64,000 nt of DNA, taken from NCBI RefSeq assembly GCF_900290235.1, contig NZ_OLMK01000028.1:62001-126000 (forward strand). Reading direction: 5' to 3'. Shown here in pieces: positions 42,817 through 51,359 of this stretch. The stretch is from Streptomyces sp. MA5143a (GTDB lineage Bacteria; Actinomycetota; Actinomycetes; Streptomycetales; Streptomycetaceae). How positions within the stretch are numbered: position 1 is the stretch's first letter; every line of letters begins with the position of its first letter. The notes below the pieces were generated by a model. That model was not told where the DNA came from. It saw nothing but the letters and a program-made list of their open reading frames with translations, and did not search any database. The translations under genes and the position numbers were made by a program.

Positions 42817-45459
42817 CTGACTACGACTTTTCGAGATCTCGGAATCCTTCCCGAGACGGCCGAGGCCCTGGAAGCCGTCGGCATCATCACTCCCTTCCCC
42901 ATCCAGGAGATGACGCTCCCGGTCGCCCTCTCCGGCACCGACGTCATCGGCCAGGCCAAGACCGGCACCGGCAAGACGCTCGGCTTCGGCCTGCCGCTCC
43001 TGGAGCGCGTCACCGTCCCCGCCGACGTCGAGGCCGGCCGCGCCAAGCCCGAGGACCTCACCGACGCCCCGCAGGCGCTCGTCGTCGTCCCCACCCGCGA
43101 GCTGTGCACCCAGGTCACCAACGACCTGCTGACGGCCGGCAAGGTGCGCAACGTCCGCGTCACCGCGATCTACGGCGGCCGCGCCTACGAGCCGCAGGTC
43201 GAGGCCCTGAAGAAGGGCGTCGACGTCGTCATCGGCACCCCCGGACGACTCCTCGACTTGGCCGGCCAGAAGAAGCTGAACCTGAAGCACGTCAAGTGCC
43301 TGGTCCTCGACGAGGCCGACGAGATGCTCGACCTGGGCTTCCTGCCCGACGTCGAGAAGATCATCAACATGCTTCCGCCCCGGCGCCAGACGATGCTGTT
43401 CTCGGCGACCATGCCGGGCGCCGTCATCGGTCTGGCCCGCCGTTACATGTCCCAGCCGACGCACATCCGTGCCACGGCCCCGGACGACGAGGGCGCGACG
43501 GTCCGCAACACCTCGCAGCACGTCTACCGCGCGCACAACATGGACAAGCCGGAGATGGTCGCGCGCATACTGCAGGCCGAGGGCCGGGGACTGGCCATGG
43601 TCTTCTGCCGCACCAAGCGCACGGCCGCCGACCTCGCCGACCAGCTCAAGCAGCGCGGTTTCGCCTCCGGCGCGGTCCATGGCGACCTCGGCCAGGGCGC
43701 CCGTGAGCAGGCGCTGCGGGCCTTCCGCAACGGCAAGGTCGACGTCCTCGTCTGCACCGACGTCGCCGCGCGCGGCATCGACGTCGAGGGCGTCACCCAC
43801 GTCATCAACTACCAGTCCCCCGAGGACGAGAAGACGTACCTGCACCGCATCGGCCGTACGGGCCGCGCGGGCGCCTCGGGTACGGCGATCACGCTCGTCG
43901 ACTGGGACGACATCCCGCGCTGGCAGCTGATCAACAAGGCGCTGGAGCTGAACTTCAACGACCCGCCGGAGACGTACTCCACGTCACCGCACCTCTTCGA
44001 GGAACTGAGCATCCCGGCGGGCACCAAGGGTGTCCTGCCGCGCTCGGAGCGCACGCGGGCCGGTCTCGACGCCGAGGAGCTGGAAGACCTCGGTGAGCCG
44101 GGTGGTCGTGGTGCCCGCGGGCGCGGCGGCCGTTCCTCCGGCCCGGCGCCCTCCGCGGAGCGTGAGCGCCCGGCGCGTACACCGCGCCGTCGCCGCCGGA
44201 CGCGCGGTGGCGCCACCGTGGACGCGACGGCCCCCGAGGCGACGGCGGTCGCCGAGCCGACGCGTCCCACGGAGACGCCGGGCACGGCCACCGAGGTCGA
44301 CGCCGGCCCCCGTACGCCCCGTCGCCGACGCCGCACCCGCAGTGGTGCGGCGCCGACGGCCCAGACGGTGACGTCGGCGGTGGAGGCGGAGGGGTCCGAG
44401 AAGGCCCTGGACGCCCCCGCTGCTGACGCTGTGAAGGCTTCGGCCGTGAACACGGTCGCGGCCGTCCCGGACACCGCGGACACCGCGGACACCGCTGGCG
44501 CTCTGCCTGCCGCCGACGAGGCGAAGCCGCGCCGCCGCCGCACGCGCAAGACGGCGTCGGCGGAGCCGGTCGAGGCTCCGGCCGCCGAGGCGACGGTCGA
44601 CACGGTCGAGGGCACGGTCGCCGAGGAGGCCGCGCCGAAGACGCGTCGGCGTACGCGGAAGGCCGCGGAGGCCCCCGCCGCCGCTGCCGCTGCCGAGGCG
44701 CCCGCCGCCGAAGCCGCGCTCGACACGGCCGAGGGCACGTCCGCCACTGAGGAGGCGGCGCCCAAGACCCGCCGCCGGACCACCCGCAAGACCGCGGAGG
44801 CACCGGTCGACGCATCCGAGACCGTGGCCGTGGCCGAAGAGGCGGCGCCCAAGACGCGCCGCCGGACTCGGAAGGTCGCCGAGGCGCCGGTTGACGCGGT
44901 TGACGCGGTTGAGGGCACGGTCGCCGAGGAGGCCGCACCGAAGACGCGTCGGCGTACGCGGAAGGCCGCGGAGGCCCCCGCCGCTGCCGAGGCGCCCGCC
45001 GCCGAAGCCGCGCTCGACACGGCCGAGGGCACGCCCGCCGCCGAGGAGGCCGCGCCCAAGACCCGCCGCCGGACCACCCGCAAGACCGCGGCGACGGCCG
45101 AGGTCACGGGCGACGCCACGGCCACCGCCGAGGAGAGCGCGCCCAAGACCCGCCGCCGGACCACCCGCAAGGTCGCGGAGGCACCGGTCGACGCGTCCGA
45201 GACCATGGCCGTGGCCGTGACCGAGGAGGCCGCGCCCAAGACGCGTCGGCGTACGCGGAAGGTCGCGGAGGCTCCGATCGAGGCGTCGGTTCCGGCGCAG
45301 CCGACGGAGGAGCAGGCCACCAAGCCGCGTCGTACGCGCAAGGCCGCCGCTCCGGCTGTGGCTGCCGTCGAGGACGCCGGGGCGGGTGCGGCTGAGACGC
45401 CGGCGCCGCGTCGGCGGGTGCGGAAGACCGCGGTCGCTGTTGAGCCGACGGATGGCTGA
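42817..45459 (+). CDS. rhlE: DEAD-box RNA helicase, RhlE type, with long repetitive basic tail; CTG start
   Basis: About 880 residues. The Q motif F-x-DLGI then TPFPIQ lies at residues 5-31, followed by AKTGTGKT, PTRELC, GTPGRLLD, VLDEADE, SAT, and the C-terminal DVAARGIDVEGV and HRIGRTGRAG. The first ATG (42910) falls inside the Q motif, which cannot be. The frame is open back to a TGA at 42685 and has no ATG, GTG or TTG; the CTG at 42817 follows AGAAGAGG by seven bases and gives MTTTFRDLGI, so I take it as the start. After residue 400 the protein is an Ala/Glu/Lys/Arg tail with about ten KTRRRTRK modules, likely RNA-binding. Confidence 0.88.
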   Translation: MTTTFRDLGILPETAEALEAVGIITPFPIQEMTLPVALSGTDVIGQAKTGTGKTLGFGLPLLERVTVPADVEAGRAKPEDLTDAPQALVVVPTRELCTQVTNDLLTAGKVRNVRVTAIYGGRAYEPQVEALKKGVDVVIGTPGRLLDLAGQKKLNLKHVKCLVLDEADEMLDLGFLPDVEKIINMLPPRRQTMLFSATMPGAVIGLARRYMSQPTHIRATAPDDEGATVRNTSQHVYRAHNMDKPEMVARILQAEGRGLAMVFCRTKRTAADLADQLKQRGFASGAVHGDLGQGAREQALRAFRNGKVDVLVCTDVAARGIDVEGVTHVINYQSPEDEKTYLHRIGRTGRAGASGTAITLVDWDDIPRWQLINKALELNFNDPPETYSTSPHLFEELSIPAGTKGVLPRSERTRAGLDAEELEDLGEPGGRGARGRGGRSSGPAPSAERERPARTPRRRRRTRGGATVDATAPEATAVAEPTRPTETPGTATEVDAGPRTPRRRRRTRSGAAPTAQTVTSAVEAEGSEKALDAPAADAVKASAVNTVAAVPDTADTADTAGALPAADEAKPRRRRTRKTASAEPVEAPAAEATVDTVEGTVAEEAAPKTRRRTRKAAEAPAAAAAAEAPAAEAALDTAEGTSATEEAAPKTRRRTTRKTAEAPVDASETVAVAEEAAPKTRRRTRKVAEAPVDAVDAVEGTVAEEAAPKTRRRTRKAAEAPAAAEAPAAEAALDTAEGTPAAEEAAPKTRRRTTRKTAATAEVTGDATATAEESAPKTRRRTTRKVAEAPVDASETMAVAVTEEAAPKTRRRTRKVAEAPIEASVPAQPTEEQATKPRRTRKAAAPAVAAVEDAGAGAAETPAPRRRVRKTAVAVEPTDG
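44510..45440 (+). repeat. Degenerate tandem repeats in the rhlE tail
   Basis: About ten units encode EEAAPKTRRRTRKAAEAP-like modules with variable Ala/Val/Thr spacers. Two stretches of over 120 bp (starting near 44607 and 44908) are almost identical, showing recent internal duplication. Confidence 0.85.
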
Positions 45460-45481
45460 GGTCAGGTAGCCGACTGCGCGG

Positions 45482-45516
45482 AGGCCCGGTTCCCCTTCTC
45501 GGGGGCCGGGCCTTTG
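45482..45516 (+). terminator. Terminator after rhlE
   Basis: An 8-bp stem AGGCCCGG/CCGGGCCT with inner CCCC/GGGG pairing, followed by TTGG, 22 bases after the stop. Confidence 0.8.
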
Positions 45517-45730
45517 GCGTTCCGGCGGGGACGCGTCCGCCGGGGCCGGAAGGGGTTTCCTCGCCCCGCCGCCCCGACCCGTCCCATCCCCAGGGGCTGC
45601 CGCCCCTTCGACCCCGCCTGGCCCAACCCTCGGGGAGGGGCGTCTCCGGGGGGGTGTGGGTGCCTGAGGTTTCAGGGACGGCCCGCGTCCGTGGGAATTG
45701 AGGGGCATGTGCGGGTCCGTGGGGGCTTGG

Positions 45731-45832
45731 CGCGCAGTTCCCCGCGCCCTTGAACGGGCCTGCGGCCCTTCAGGGGTCCGATGGGCCGCGGTTCAAGGGC
45801 GCCTGAGTTCCGGGGCGCGGGAAACCGCGCGG
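45731..45832. repeat. Streptomyces-type dispersed palindromic repeat
   Basis: The core GCGCAGTTCCCCGCGCCC (45732-45749) recurs, imperfectly and inverted, near 45813-45832, and GCGCCCTTGAAC (45744-45755) is the exact inverse of 45791-45802. The whole can fold into a large hairpin. A second copy of the core is at 54357-54374. This core is common in intergenic DNA of many streptomycetes. The remaining 45517-45950 shows no gene. Confidence 0.75.
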
Positions 45833-45950
45833 TCGCACCCCACTCAGCCGCCGGGTGAAGGGCCGGCCACGTGCGCCCCTCGTCTCCCGGCAGCCTCCCG
45901 ACCACCCGCCAGGGTGATTGCTCTTCACGGTCTCCGGTTACCCTCGCCCC

Positions 45951-46820
45951 ATGAGCCGTCCTCCCACGTTCACCCCTTTTCCCGGTGCCCGCGCCCACCG
46001 GCTGCGCACCTCGCGCGGTGAGTTCGCCGTCATCGAGGCGGGCACCCCGGTGAAGGGCACCGTGCTCCTCGTGCCGGGGTTCACGGGCAGCAAGGAGGAC
46101 TTCATCGCGCTGCACGAACCGCTGGCGGAGGCCGGCTACCGCTCCGTCGCCGTGGACGGGCGGGGCCAGTACGAGAGCGAGGGCCCCAAGGACGACGAGT
46201 CGCCCTACGCGCAGGACGAGCTGGCGAGGGACCTGCTCGCCCAGGCACAGGTCGTCGGCGACGGCGCCCCCCTGCATCTCCTCGGCCACTCCCTCGGCGG
46301 TCAGATCTCCCGCGCCGCCGCCCTCCTGGACCCCTCCCCCTTCGCCTCCCTCACCCTGATGGCCTCGGGCCCGGCCCAGATCTCGCAGAGCCAGCAGCAG
46401 CGCGTGAAGCTCTTGCGGGACGCCCTGGCCGTAATGGGCATGGAGCAGGTGTGGGACGCCATCCAGGCGATGGAACCGCCCGAGGAGACCGACACCGGCG
46501 GCCTCGACGAAGGGCTGGACGACAGCGCCGACCTGCGCCGCCGCTGGCTCGCCCACAGCCCTGCGCAGCTCATCGCCACCGGCCGGCAGCTCTGCGCGGA
46601 GCCCGACCGCGTCGCGGAACTGGCCGCCCTGGGCCTGCCCACGCACGTCCTGTCGGGCGAGCGTGACGACACCTGGCCGATCCCTCTCCTCGACGACATG
46701 GCCGCGCGCCTCCAGGCGCACCGCACGGTCATCGCCGCCGCCGAGCACTCCCCCAACACGGACCAGCCGAAGGCCACGGCCTCCGCCCTGATCGGCTTCT
46801 GGGATCAGCTGACCGGTTGA
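45951..46820 (+). CDS. Alpha/beta-hydrolase
   Basis: A 289-residue cytosolic hydrolase with VPGFTGSKEDF (oxyanion loop), DGRGQYES, nucleophile GHSLGGQIS, and SGERDDTW for the Asp; the His is probably in AAAEHSPN. It looks like the carboxylesterase/lysophospholipase-like group. The ATG was chosen over an upstream one because similarity starts there. It is convergent with the NYN-domain gene, with only 20 bases between stops. Confidence 0.85.
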   Translation: MSRPPTFTPFPGARAHRLRTSRGEFAVIEAGTPVKGTVLLVPGFTGSKEDFIALHEPLAEAGYRSVAVDGRGQYESEGPKDDESPYAQDELARDLLAQAQVVGDGAPLHLLGHSLGGQISRAAALLDPSPFASLTLMASGPAQISQSQQQRVKLLRDALAVMGMEQVWDAIQAMEPPEETDTGGLDEGLDDSADLRRRWLAHSPAQLIATGRQLCAEPDRVAELAALGLPTHVLSGERDDTWPIPLLDDMAARLQAHRTVIAAAEHSPNTDQPKATASALIGFWDQLTG

Positions 46821-46840
46821 TCACCCTCTGTCGGCGCTGG

Positions 46841-47746
46841 TCAGTACTGCGCCCTCAGGTGCTCCCAGAACCCGTCCCGCAGCGCCCTTCTCAGGTCCGC
46901 CTGGCCCCGTAGCGAGTACTGGAGCAGCCCCTCCGCCTCGACGAGGAGGTCCTGGTCGACCGAGCCGGGCAGGTACGGGTGGCCGTGCAGGAGTTCCTTG
47001 AGCGGCTCGCGGCCCCGGGACGCCAGCCATTTCGCGGCGATCTGGGCGCCGACGAAGCGGACGTCCTCACGCGTGGGCCGGGCCCCGGCGGTGGCCTCGT
47101 ACGGGACGGCGGCCCGCCGGGACACGTACGGCTTGAAGAAGTCGAGGTCGAAGGTGCGCTGGCTGTCGACCTCCCAGAGCAGCGGCTCGGCCTGGTTGCG
47201 GCCCTCCGGCGCCTCGATACCCCACAGGTGGACGCGCGCACCGTACCCCTGCGCGGCCTCGACCGCCGAGACCAGGTCCTCGTCGCCGCCGATCAGCGCC
47301 GCGTCGCTGATGGCGCGGTGCCGGGCCAGGGACTCCAGGTCCGTGCGGATGAGGGAGTCGACGCCCTTCTGCTGGTTGTTCGCGTTGAGGTTGCCGAGGC
47401 GCACCTTGACGTCAGGGAGCTCGGCGATGGACTGCTGCTCCGCCGTGTGGATACGGCGCCGCGCCCCGTCGTACCAGTAGACCCGGAGCAGTCGGCTGTC
47501 CGCGAAGATCGTGCGGGCCCGGTCGATCAGGGCGTCGATGAGACCTTCCGCATCGAGGTCGAAGGACCGCCGGTCCTCCGTTCCGGCGACGAGCCGCCCC
47601 ACGGCCGCGTACAGATACCCGGCGTCGACGAAGATCGCATGGGTCGAGGGCGTCTTCGCCACCTCGGCGAGCATGCGCTGGAGCAGCTCGTTCGTACGGT
47701 CGATGCGGGCGCCGAGCGCCGCCAGGTCGTCGTCGTTCATATGCAT
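46841..47746 (-). CDS. NYN-domain (PIN-like) ribonuclease
   Basis: A 301-residue protein. After a short coiled coil, residues 35-190 form a NYN domain with the acidic residues of a metal-dependent RNase: FVDAGYL, KGVDSLIRTDL and IGGDEDLVSAV. The C-terminal 110 residues are helical and may bind RNA. The start at 47746 has AGGA six bases upstream; an ATG two codons later is possible. RNA targets are unknown. Confidence 0.85.
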   Translation of the reverse strand: MHMNDDDLAALGARIDRTNELLQRMLAEVAKTPSTHAIFVDAGYLYAAVGRLVAGTEDRRSFDLDAEGLIDALIDRARTIFADSRLLRVYWYDGARRRIHTAEQQSIAELPDVKVRLGNLNANNQQKGVDSLIRTDLESLARHRAISDAALIGGDEDLVSAVEAAQGYGARVHLWGIEAPEGRNQAEPLLWEVDSQRTFDLDFFKPYVSRRAAVPYEATAGARPTREDVRFVGAQIAAKWLASRGREPLKELLHGHPYLPGSVDQDLLVEAEGLLQYSLRGQADLRRALRDGFWEHLRAQY

Positions 47747-47872
47747 CCATTGTCCTGGCGGTCACGCTGCGAACACAACCGGTCCCAATCAGTCTTGCAG
47801 CTTCCTGGTAGACACACCCACAACGTCACTTACCAGCCAGTAATTAGCTTCTCGAAAAATTTCCTTAGCGTA

Positions 47873-47899
47873 GGGAATGTTTGTAACACGCATACCGTT
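47873..47899 (+). promoter_or_regulatory. SigR-type promoter for the 50-residue protein gene
   Basis: GGGAAT (47873-47878), 18-base spacer, GTT (47897-47899), in an unusually A/T-rich patch (47840-47905). It has the same spacing as the mrx1 and moeZ sites. Transcription would begin about 80 bases before the ATG. Confidence 0.7.
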
Positions 47900-47986
47900 G
47901 AATCCTCATGGAACACGGGCACCGACGACCCGCGCACCACCAGTAGTTCTCCCCAGGGGGAGGACGACCAGACGAAGGGAGAAGCC

Positions 47987-48139
47987 ATGCGCTTCGAAAT
48001 TCTGCGACTCGACGACGTCAACGGCACGCCCGTCGACAGCACCGTCGTGGACGCCGCCTCCGTCAACAGGATCGTGCAGCAGGCCGCCGCCATCGGGCAG
48101 CGCCTCTGGATCCGCCCCGCCGACGTGACCGCTTCGTAG
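47987..48139 (+). CDS. 50-residue protein, probably thiol-stress induced
   Basis: A compact 50-residue protein starting MRFEILRLDDVNGTP and ending in WIRPADVTAS, with one predicted strand-helix-strand pattern and no cysteine. GAAGGGAG lies before the ATG. I do not recognise a family, though similar short proteins occur widely in Streptomyces. A SigR-type promoter lies upstream and a strong terminator downstream, so it is a single-gene unit. Function unknown. Confidence 0.75.
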   Translation: MRFEILRLDDVNGTPVDSTVVDAASVNRIVQQAAAIGQRLWIRPADVTAS

Positions 48140-48186
48140 GACCGGCCTACGCGACCGCCTCACGGGAGGCGGATGCGTGCGGACTT

Positions 48187-48232
48187 CAGAGCCCCGTACG
48201 GGCCGCACCGAGGTGCGCCGTACGGGGCTCTG
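48187..48232. terminator. Terminator between the 50-residue protein gene and marC
   Basis: A 15-bp perfect outer stem plus an inner CGCACC/GGTGCG stem. It lies between convergent genes and can serve both. Confidence 0.88.
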
Positions 48233-48275
48233 TTCACCTCCGGCCCCTGCACGGGAGGAACGTGGCGGGTGGGCG

Positions 48276-48881
48276 TCAGCTGCCCTGGACCACCTGTGTG
48301 ACGCCGTTGATGATCTGCTGCACCGCGATGGCGGACAGCATCATGCCCGCGAGCCGGGTCACCAGCACCACACCGCCGTCCTTGATGAGTCGGATGATCA
48401 GCAGCGAGTACCGCATCGTCAACCACAGCACGACGTGGATCGCCAGGATCGCCACCCACACCGACACCTGGGCGGCCACCCCGTCCGCCTTCTGCACCGC
48501 GAGGATCACCGACACGATCGCCCCGGGCCCGGCGAGCAGCGGCATACCCAGCGGCACCAGGGCGACGTTCACGTCCTTCGTCTGCTTGGGCTCGTCCGTC
48601 TTCCCGGTGAGCAGATCGAGCGCGATCAGCAGGAGCAGCAGTCCGCCCGCGATCATCAGCGCGGGTACGGAGACATGCAGGTAGTCGAGTATCTGGTGCC
48701 CCAGCAGACCGAAGACGGCGATCACACCACCGGCCACACAGACGGCCTGCAGCGCCATCCGCTTCTGCGTCCGGGCGGGCCGCCCGGCAGTCAGGCCGAG
48801 GAAGATCGGGGTGATCCCGGGGGGATCCATGATCACGAACAGGGTGAGGAAGAGGGAACCGAAGACGGCGAGATCAAACAC
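48276..48881 (-). CDS. MarC family integral membrane protein
   Basis: A 201-residue protein with six hydrophobic helices, the usual MarC size. Typical segments are LFVIMDPPGITPIFLGLT near the N-terminus and PLGMPLLAGPGAI in the middle. MarC was once linked to multiple antibiotic resistance but its real function is unknown. The GTG start has AAGG upstream; longer frames add a Pro-rich non-hydrophobic stretch. Confidence 0.9.
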   Translation of the reverse strand: MFDLAVFGSLFLTLFVIMDPPGITPIFLGLTAGRPARTQKRMALQAVCVAGGVIAVFGLLGHQILDYLHVSVPALMIAGGLLLLLIALDLLTGKTDEPKQTKDVNVALVPLGMPLLAGPGAIVSVILAVQKADGVAAQVSVWVAILAIHVVLWLTMRYSLLIIRLIKDGGVVLVTRLAGMMLSAIAVQQIINGVTQVVQGS

Positions 48882-49308
48882 GGGTGTGCCTTGCGAGAGT
48901 GTGCGGAAGGGGAGTGAGAGGGGCGGAGGCCGGCCCGTATCGCCGAGCAGGGCGGTGCGGGCGAGGTGGGGCGGGAGCGGTACCCCGGTGGGGACGAACG
49001 GGGGACAGAGCCGAGGAGCGAGCAAGTGAAAAGGGGGCAGAGGGCGGAGGCGGACAGAGGACGGAGACGGAGGACGGAGACGGAGGACGGGACTCGGGCC
49101 GGGCAGCGGGGCAACGATCGACCCGACAGGTCACCCCAGTCACCCCTGCGAGGGCCGCCCGCGATCCCTGGTGCGACCCCACACGGTGATCCGCCGACCG
49201 ATCCACCACCAAGCCGTGGACCGACCCGGCCGCCGAGAGCCGCCGACCGACCTGCCAGGCAACCCCCGGCCGACCCGCCGCCCCGACTCCCCCGAACCGC
49301 CGGATGCC
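48882..49308. other. Intergenic region with short tandem repeat
   Basis: No gene is supported in these 427 bases. A 13-bp unit AGGACGGAGACGG is repeated two and a half times at 49058-49090 in a purine-rich strand. The marC promoter should be at the left end. Confidence 0.5.
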
Positions 49309-50184
49309 CTACGGCCGGGGAGCCGACCGCTTCCCGCCGGTGCCCGGGACGGGGAACGCTCCGGTGGCTCGGCGTGTGATCTCCCCGTACACCTCGGGGT
49401 CGGTCGTGTACTCGCCGAGCTCACAGGTCTTGCGGCTGCCGTGGTAGTCCGAGGATCCGGTGGCGAGCAGCCCCAGTTCCTTCGCGAGGCCGCGCAGTCG
49501 CGCCCGGGTCGCCGGGTCGTGGTCCATGTGGTCGACCTCGATGCCGTCGAGCCCGGCGGCGGCGAGGTCGGCGATCGCGGACTCGGGGACGGTGCGGCCG
49601 CGTTTGACGGCGGCGGGGTGCGCGAAGACCGCGACTCCGCCGGCGCCCTTGATCAGCCGGATCGCCTCGAACGGGTCGGTCTCGTGCTTCGCGACATGGG
49701 CGCGGCCGCCGTCGGCGAGCCACTGCGGGGTGAACGCCTCGTTCACGCTCGGTACGACGCCGAGTTCGACGAGGGCGGTGGCCACGTGCGGCCGGCCCAC
49801 GGAGCCGTCCCCGGCGATCCGCGCGACCTGCTCCCAGGTGACCGGCACACCCAGTTCGTTGAGCTTGGCGACCATGCCGCGGGCCCGCGGCACCCGGTCG
49901 TCCCGGACCAGTTCGCGCTCGGCGAGCAGCAGGGGCTCCTCCGGGTCGAACAGGTAGGCCAGCATGTGCATGCTGATGCCGTCCAGGCGGCACGACAGCT
50001 CGGCGCCGGTGACGAGCGTGAGCCCCTCCGGCAACGCGGCGATCGCCTCGGCGTACCCGCGGGTGGTGTCGTGGTCGGTCAGCGCGACCACGTCCAGGCC
50101 CACGGCGCCGGCCTTGCGGACCAGCTCGGCGGGGGTGTCCGTACCGTCGGAGGCCGTGGAGTGGCAGTGCAGATCGATGCGCAC
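49309..50184 (-). CDS. PHP-domain phosphoesterase
   Basis: A 291-residue member of the PHP (polymerase and histidinol phosphatase) family, similar to RNase AM/TrpH-type phosphoesterases. Metal ligands are in DLHCHSTASDGT, ALTDHDT, GAELSC, FAHPA and GSSDYHG. TrpH-like enzymes act on 3',5'-bisphosphonucleotides and RNA 5' ends, so one of these is the likely substrate. The GTG at 50184 has CTGGAG ten bases upstream. Confidence 0.9.
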   Translation of the reverse strand: MRIDLHCHSTASDGTDTPAELVRKAGAVGLDVVALTDHDTTRGYAEAIAALPEGLTLVTGAELSCRLDGISMHMLAYLFDPEEPLLLAERELVRDDRVPRARGMVAKLNELGVPVTWEQVARIAGDGSVGRPHVATALVELGVVPSVNEAFTPQWLADGGRAHVAKHETDPFEAIRLIKGAGGVAVFAHPAAVKRGRTVPESAIADLAAAGLDGIEVDHMDHDPATRARLRGLAKELGLLATGSSDYHGSRKTCELGEYTTDPEVYGEITRRATGAFPVPGTGGKRSAPRP

Positions 50185-50300
50185 GACGCGGACTCCAGGC
50201 ACAGACGAAACGGAAGCGGACGCTCAAGAATAGCGCCCTTTCGAAGCACTACGGTCACACCCGAAACCGGGTAGCGCCCCCTACATGCGGGAGGGGCACC

Positions 50301-50424
50301 CAGCCGTTGCGGACGAGCCTCCGGCCGTTGCGGACGAGCTCCCAGTCCACGAGCTCCCAGCCGTGGCGGACGAGCCCTCGGCCGATGCAGACGAGTCCCC
50401 GGCCGCTGCGAACAGGCCCCCGCC
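50301..50424. repeat. Degenerate 21-bp tandem repeats
   Basis: About five and a half units of CAGCCGTTGCGGACGAGCCTC type fill the gap between the PHP gene start and the DUF6758 gene stop. They are not inside a supported gene. Both strands happen to be open across them, which is a by-product of the repeat. Confidence 0.7.
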
Positions 50425-50453
50425 CGTGAGGCAAGCGCTGCGGCAGGGCCGCC

Positions 50454-51095
50454 CTACGGCTCCAGGATGCGCGGCGACAGCGCGCCGCACGGCAGCAGTT
50501 CCACCTCGGCGCCCGCGTCCCGCAGGTCGGTGAGAACCAGTTCGTCGTACATGAGCAGGCCCGTCTGTTCGGGCCAGACGACCGCCCAGAGCCAGAGGCC
50601 GAGGGCCTCGCCGGCGAAGACCGCACGGTCGTCGGGGGTGCCGGACACATGCCAGAGGGGCGTGGGGCGTCCCGCGGCGAGCACCTTCGCCTGGGGCGGT
50701 TTCTCGACGCTGAGGTACGGCCCGGGATCGGGTCCGTCGATGCCGGCGTACCGGGCGCCGAGGCCCACGCCGAGTTCCTCGGCGATGAGCACCATCTCGC
50801 CCATACCGCCGAGCGGCCCCGGACCGGAGCAGGCCACGGCGGTGGCGCGCCCTCCGCTGCGGTCGTCGCCGGCGAACGCCGCGCCGGTGAACAGCCAGCC
50901 CACCGGGAGCGGCCACGGCATCCACACCGGCACCTGGGCGCGGTGCACCACGACGCTGAGGGCCTCGACGCTGGGCGGGATCACGGGCTGCAGCGGGTGC
51001 ACCGTCCCGTGTACAGCGCACTGCCAGGAGTCGGCAAAGAGGCCGGGAGCCCTGACCCGGCCACCACACTTCGGGCAACTGGGTTCGCCCCTCAT
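50454..51095 (-). CDS. DUF6758 family protein with zinc-ribbon start
   Basis: About 213 residues. The N-terminus carries CPKCGG, and a Cys-x-x-His (CAVH) follows near residue 30, forming a possible zinc ribbon. The rest is a globular domain containing VWMPWPLPVGW and VACSGPGPLGG. It matches a family I know only from Streptomyces and relatives. ATG at 51095 is taken as start; a TTG three codons upstream has the better-placed GGGGAGG. Function unknown. Confidence 0.78.
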   Translation of the reverse strand: MRGEPSCPKCGGRVRAPGLFADSWQCAVHGTVHPLQPVIPPSVEALSVVVHRAQVPVWMPWPLPVGWLFTGAAFAGDDRSGGRATAVACSGPGPLGGMGEMVLIAEELGVGLGARYAGIDGPDPGPYLSVEKPPQAKVLAAGRPTPLWHVSGTPDDRAVFAGEALGLWLWAVVWPEQTGLLMYDELVLTDLRDAGAEVELLPCGALSPRILEP

Positions 51096-51359
51096 AGGGC
51101 CCAACGGTCCTCCCCGTGCTTCCTCGCGTCAAGGACGATCACCCGTCCGGCGTGTGCGCGTCACATTCCGCGCACGGCTGCCGGACGCCGGACGGCGGCT
51201 GGCCCTCCGGGGGACCGGACGACCCGCCATCGGAATCAACTACCCGGGCCACAGACGGAAGCGCCGATTTTCGGCCACCTGTCGGGCGCCCGCCGGTCAC
51301 CTGTGGCGTGCCGTCGGTCACACGGGGAAGTCGCGGAGGGAGTCCCGGGGGCGACCGGC

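Noticed and set aside
45695..45725. GGGAAT in the gap after rhlE
   Set aside because: No GTT at 18 or 19 bases.
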